Positions 63,697 to 64,000 of a stretch of 64,000 nucleotides of DNA are shown one piece after another. Position numbers and translations under genes: made by a program. The notes under the pieces are model-generated. The model saw nothing but the letters and a program-made list of their open reading frames with translations, searched no databases and was not told the origin of the DNA. Positions within the stretch are counted from its first letter, which is position 1; every line of letters starts with the position of its first letter. The stretch covers positions 248,001-312,000 of the forward strand of contig NZ_JACHMU010000001.1 in the NCBI RefSeq assembly GCF_014205075.1, given 5' to 3'. This DNA comes from Microbacterium ginsengiterrae. GTDB taxonomy: Bacteria > Actinomycetota > Actinomycetes > Actinomycetales > Microbacteriaceae.

Positions 63697-64000
63697 CTAG
63701 AGAACGTCTCCTCGGCCGGTGAGTTTCAGCGATTCCACCACGCCCTTGACCCGCTGGGCGTGCTCGGTCGTGGTGACGAGCAGCGCGTCGGGGGTGTCGA
63801 CGACGACGATGTCCTGCACACCGACGAGGCTGATCACCCTCGAGGTCTGACTGACGAGGATCCCGGTGGCGGCATCCGACAGCACGCGCGCCCGTGGGCC
63901 GAGCACCGCGAGGTCGTTCTTGCGGCCGCCGGCGATGAGCTTGGTGAGCGAGGCGAAGTCACCGACGTCGTCCCAGTCGAAGTGTCCGGGGATCACCGCG
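63697..64000 (-). CDS. manC: mannose-1-phosphate guanylyltransferase C-terminal part
   Basis: Only the last ~101 residues lie in the window; the start is beyond base 64000. The visible sequence AVIPGHFDWDDVGDFASL matches the conserved ManC/RfbM stretch (FxWxDVGxW/F), and DIVVVDTPDALLVTTTEHAQRVKGVVESL is the usual C-terminal beta-helix region. The enzyme would make GDP-mannose from mannose-1-phosphate and GTP for cell-envelope glycans. It is upstream of, and in line with, the BMP operon but separated by 127 bp with an AT-rich promoter-like region. Confidence 0.88.
   Translation of the reverse strand, partial: AVIPGHFDWDDVGDFASLTKLIAGGRKNDLAVLGPRARVLSDAATGILVSQTSRVISLVGVQDIVVVDTPDALLVTTTEHAQRVKGVVESLKLTGRGDVL

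Overview
The window is 64 kb of dense, GC-rich DNA (about 70% by eye) with frequent GTG starts, ATGA/GTGA stop-start overlaps and no gene-free stretch above about 250 bp. Gene families and order (Tad locus with split TadE-like genes, acyl-CoA carboxylase with an epsilon subunit, LpdA-type quinone dehydrogenase, DUF2510 and DUF3039 proteins, Ku/LigD) point to an actinobacterium, most likely Microbacterium or a close relative in the Microbacteriaceae. I saw no insertion sequence, integrase, prophage or CRISPR array. It reads as core chromosome with accessory genes set into it.

Layout. 1-3.0 kb: ftsE (cut by the window edge) and prfB on the minus strand, with a DUF2510 membrane protein lying between them in the opposite direction. 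3.0-8.7 kb: an MFS transporter converging on a minus-strand Tad pilus/secretion operon (cpaF, tadB, tadC, pilin-like, three TadE/G-like). 8.8-13.1 kb: tRNA-Leu(UAG), a DedA protein and the divergent NHEJ pair ku/ligD. 13.1-18.5 kb: CDF metal exporter, arsenate reductase, rdgB-rph-murI, pncB and a DUF3039 protein. 18.5-21.8 kb: an ABC exporter whose ATPase carries a long histone-H1-like Ala/Lys tail. 22.0-25.7 kb: a nucleotidyltransferase, a membrane-associated hypothetical, accD and accE.

25.7-34.4 kb looks like an accessory block set inside the acyl-CoA carboxylase/maf neighbourhood: GH38 alpha-mannosidase with a ROK regulator, a NarL-type two-component system with an extra membrane protein, and a TrmA-like RNA methyltransferase. 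34.4-42.3 kb returns to the core: maf, the biotinylated carboxylase subunit, a membrane protein, lpdA, purine nucleoside phosphorylase and phosphohexomutase. 42.3-50.2 kb is a mannitol PTS locus that also holds HPr and enzyme I, a stand-alone EIIB, a second HPr and a divergent MtlR-type regulator. 50.3-54.3 kb is a tightly coupled cluster of flavin monooxygenase, BASS transporter, SDR and alpha/beta hydrolase. 54.3-63.6 kb is a minus-strand nucleoside uptake and salvage operon (BMP lipoprotein, ABC ATPase, two permeases, cdd, deoA, add) ending in a polysaccharide deacetylase. The end of a ManC-type gene lies at the right edge.

How the parts fit. The nucleoside operon would import nucleosides and deaminate or phosphorolyse them; purine nucleoside phosphorylase and phosphopentomutase/hexomutase, 15-20 kb away, complete salvage. 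The PTS genes make mannitol uptake self-sufficient from PEP to fructose-6-phosphate. accD, accE and accA together form an acyl-CoA carboxylase. The order and orientation accD-accE, maf, accA, lpdA(-), punA, pmmB, add/deoA/cdd(-) match Mycobacterium tuberculosis Rv3280-Rv3315c, so the mannosidase/two-component block and the PTS/monooxygenase block appear as lineage-specific insertions into a conserved backbone. No single undescribed system is proven. The best candidates are the H1-tailed ABC ATPase, the monooxygenase-transporter cluster, the PTS regulatory components, and hairpins placed over ribosome binding sites.
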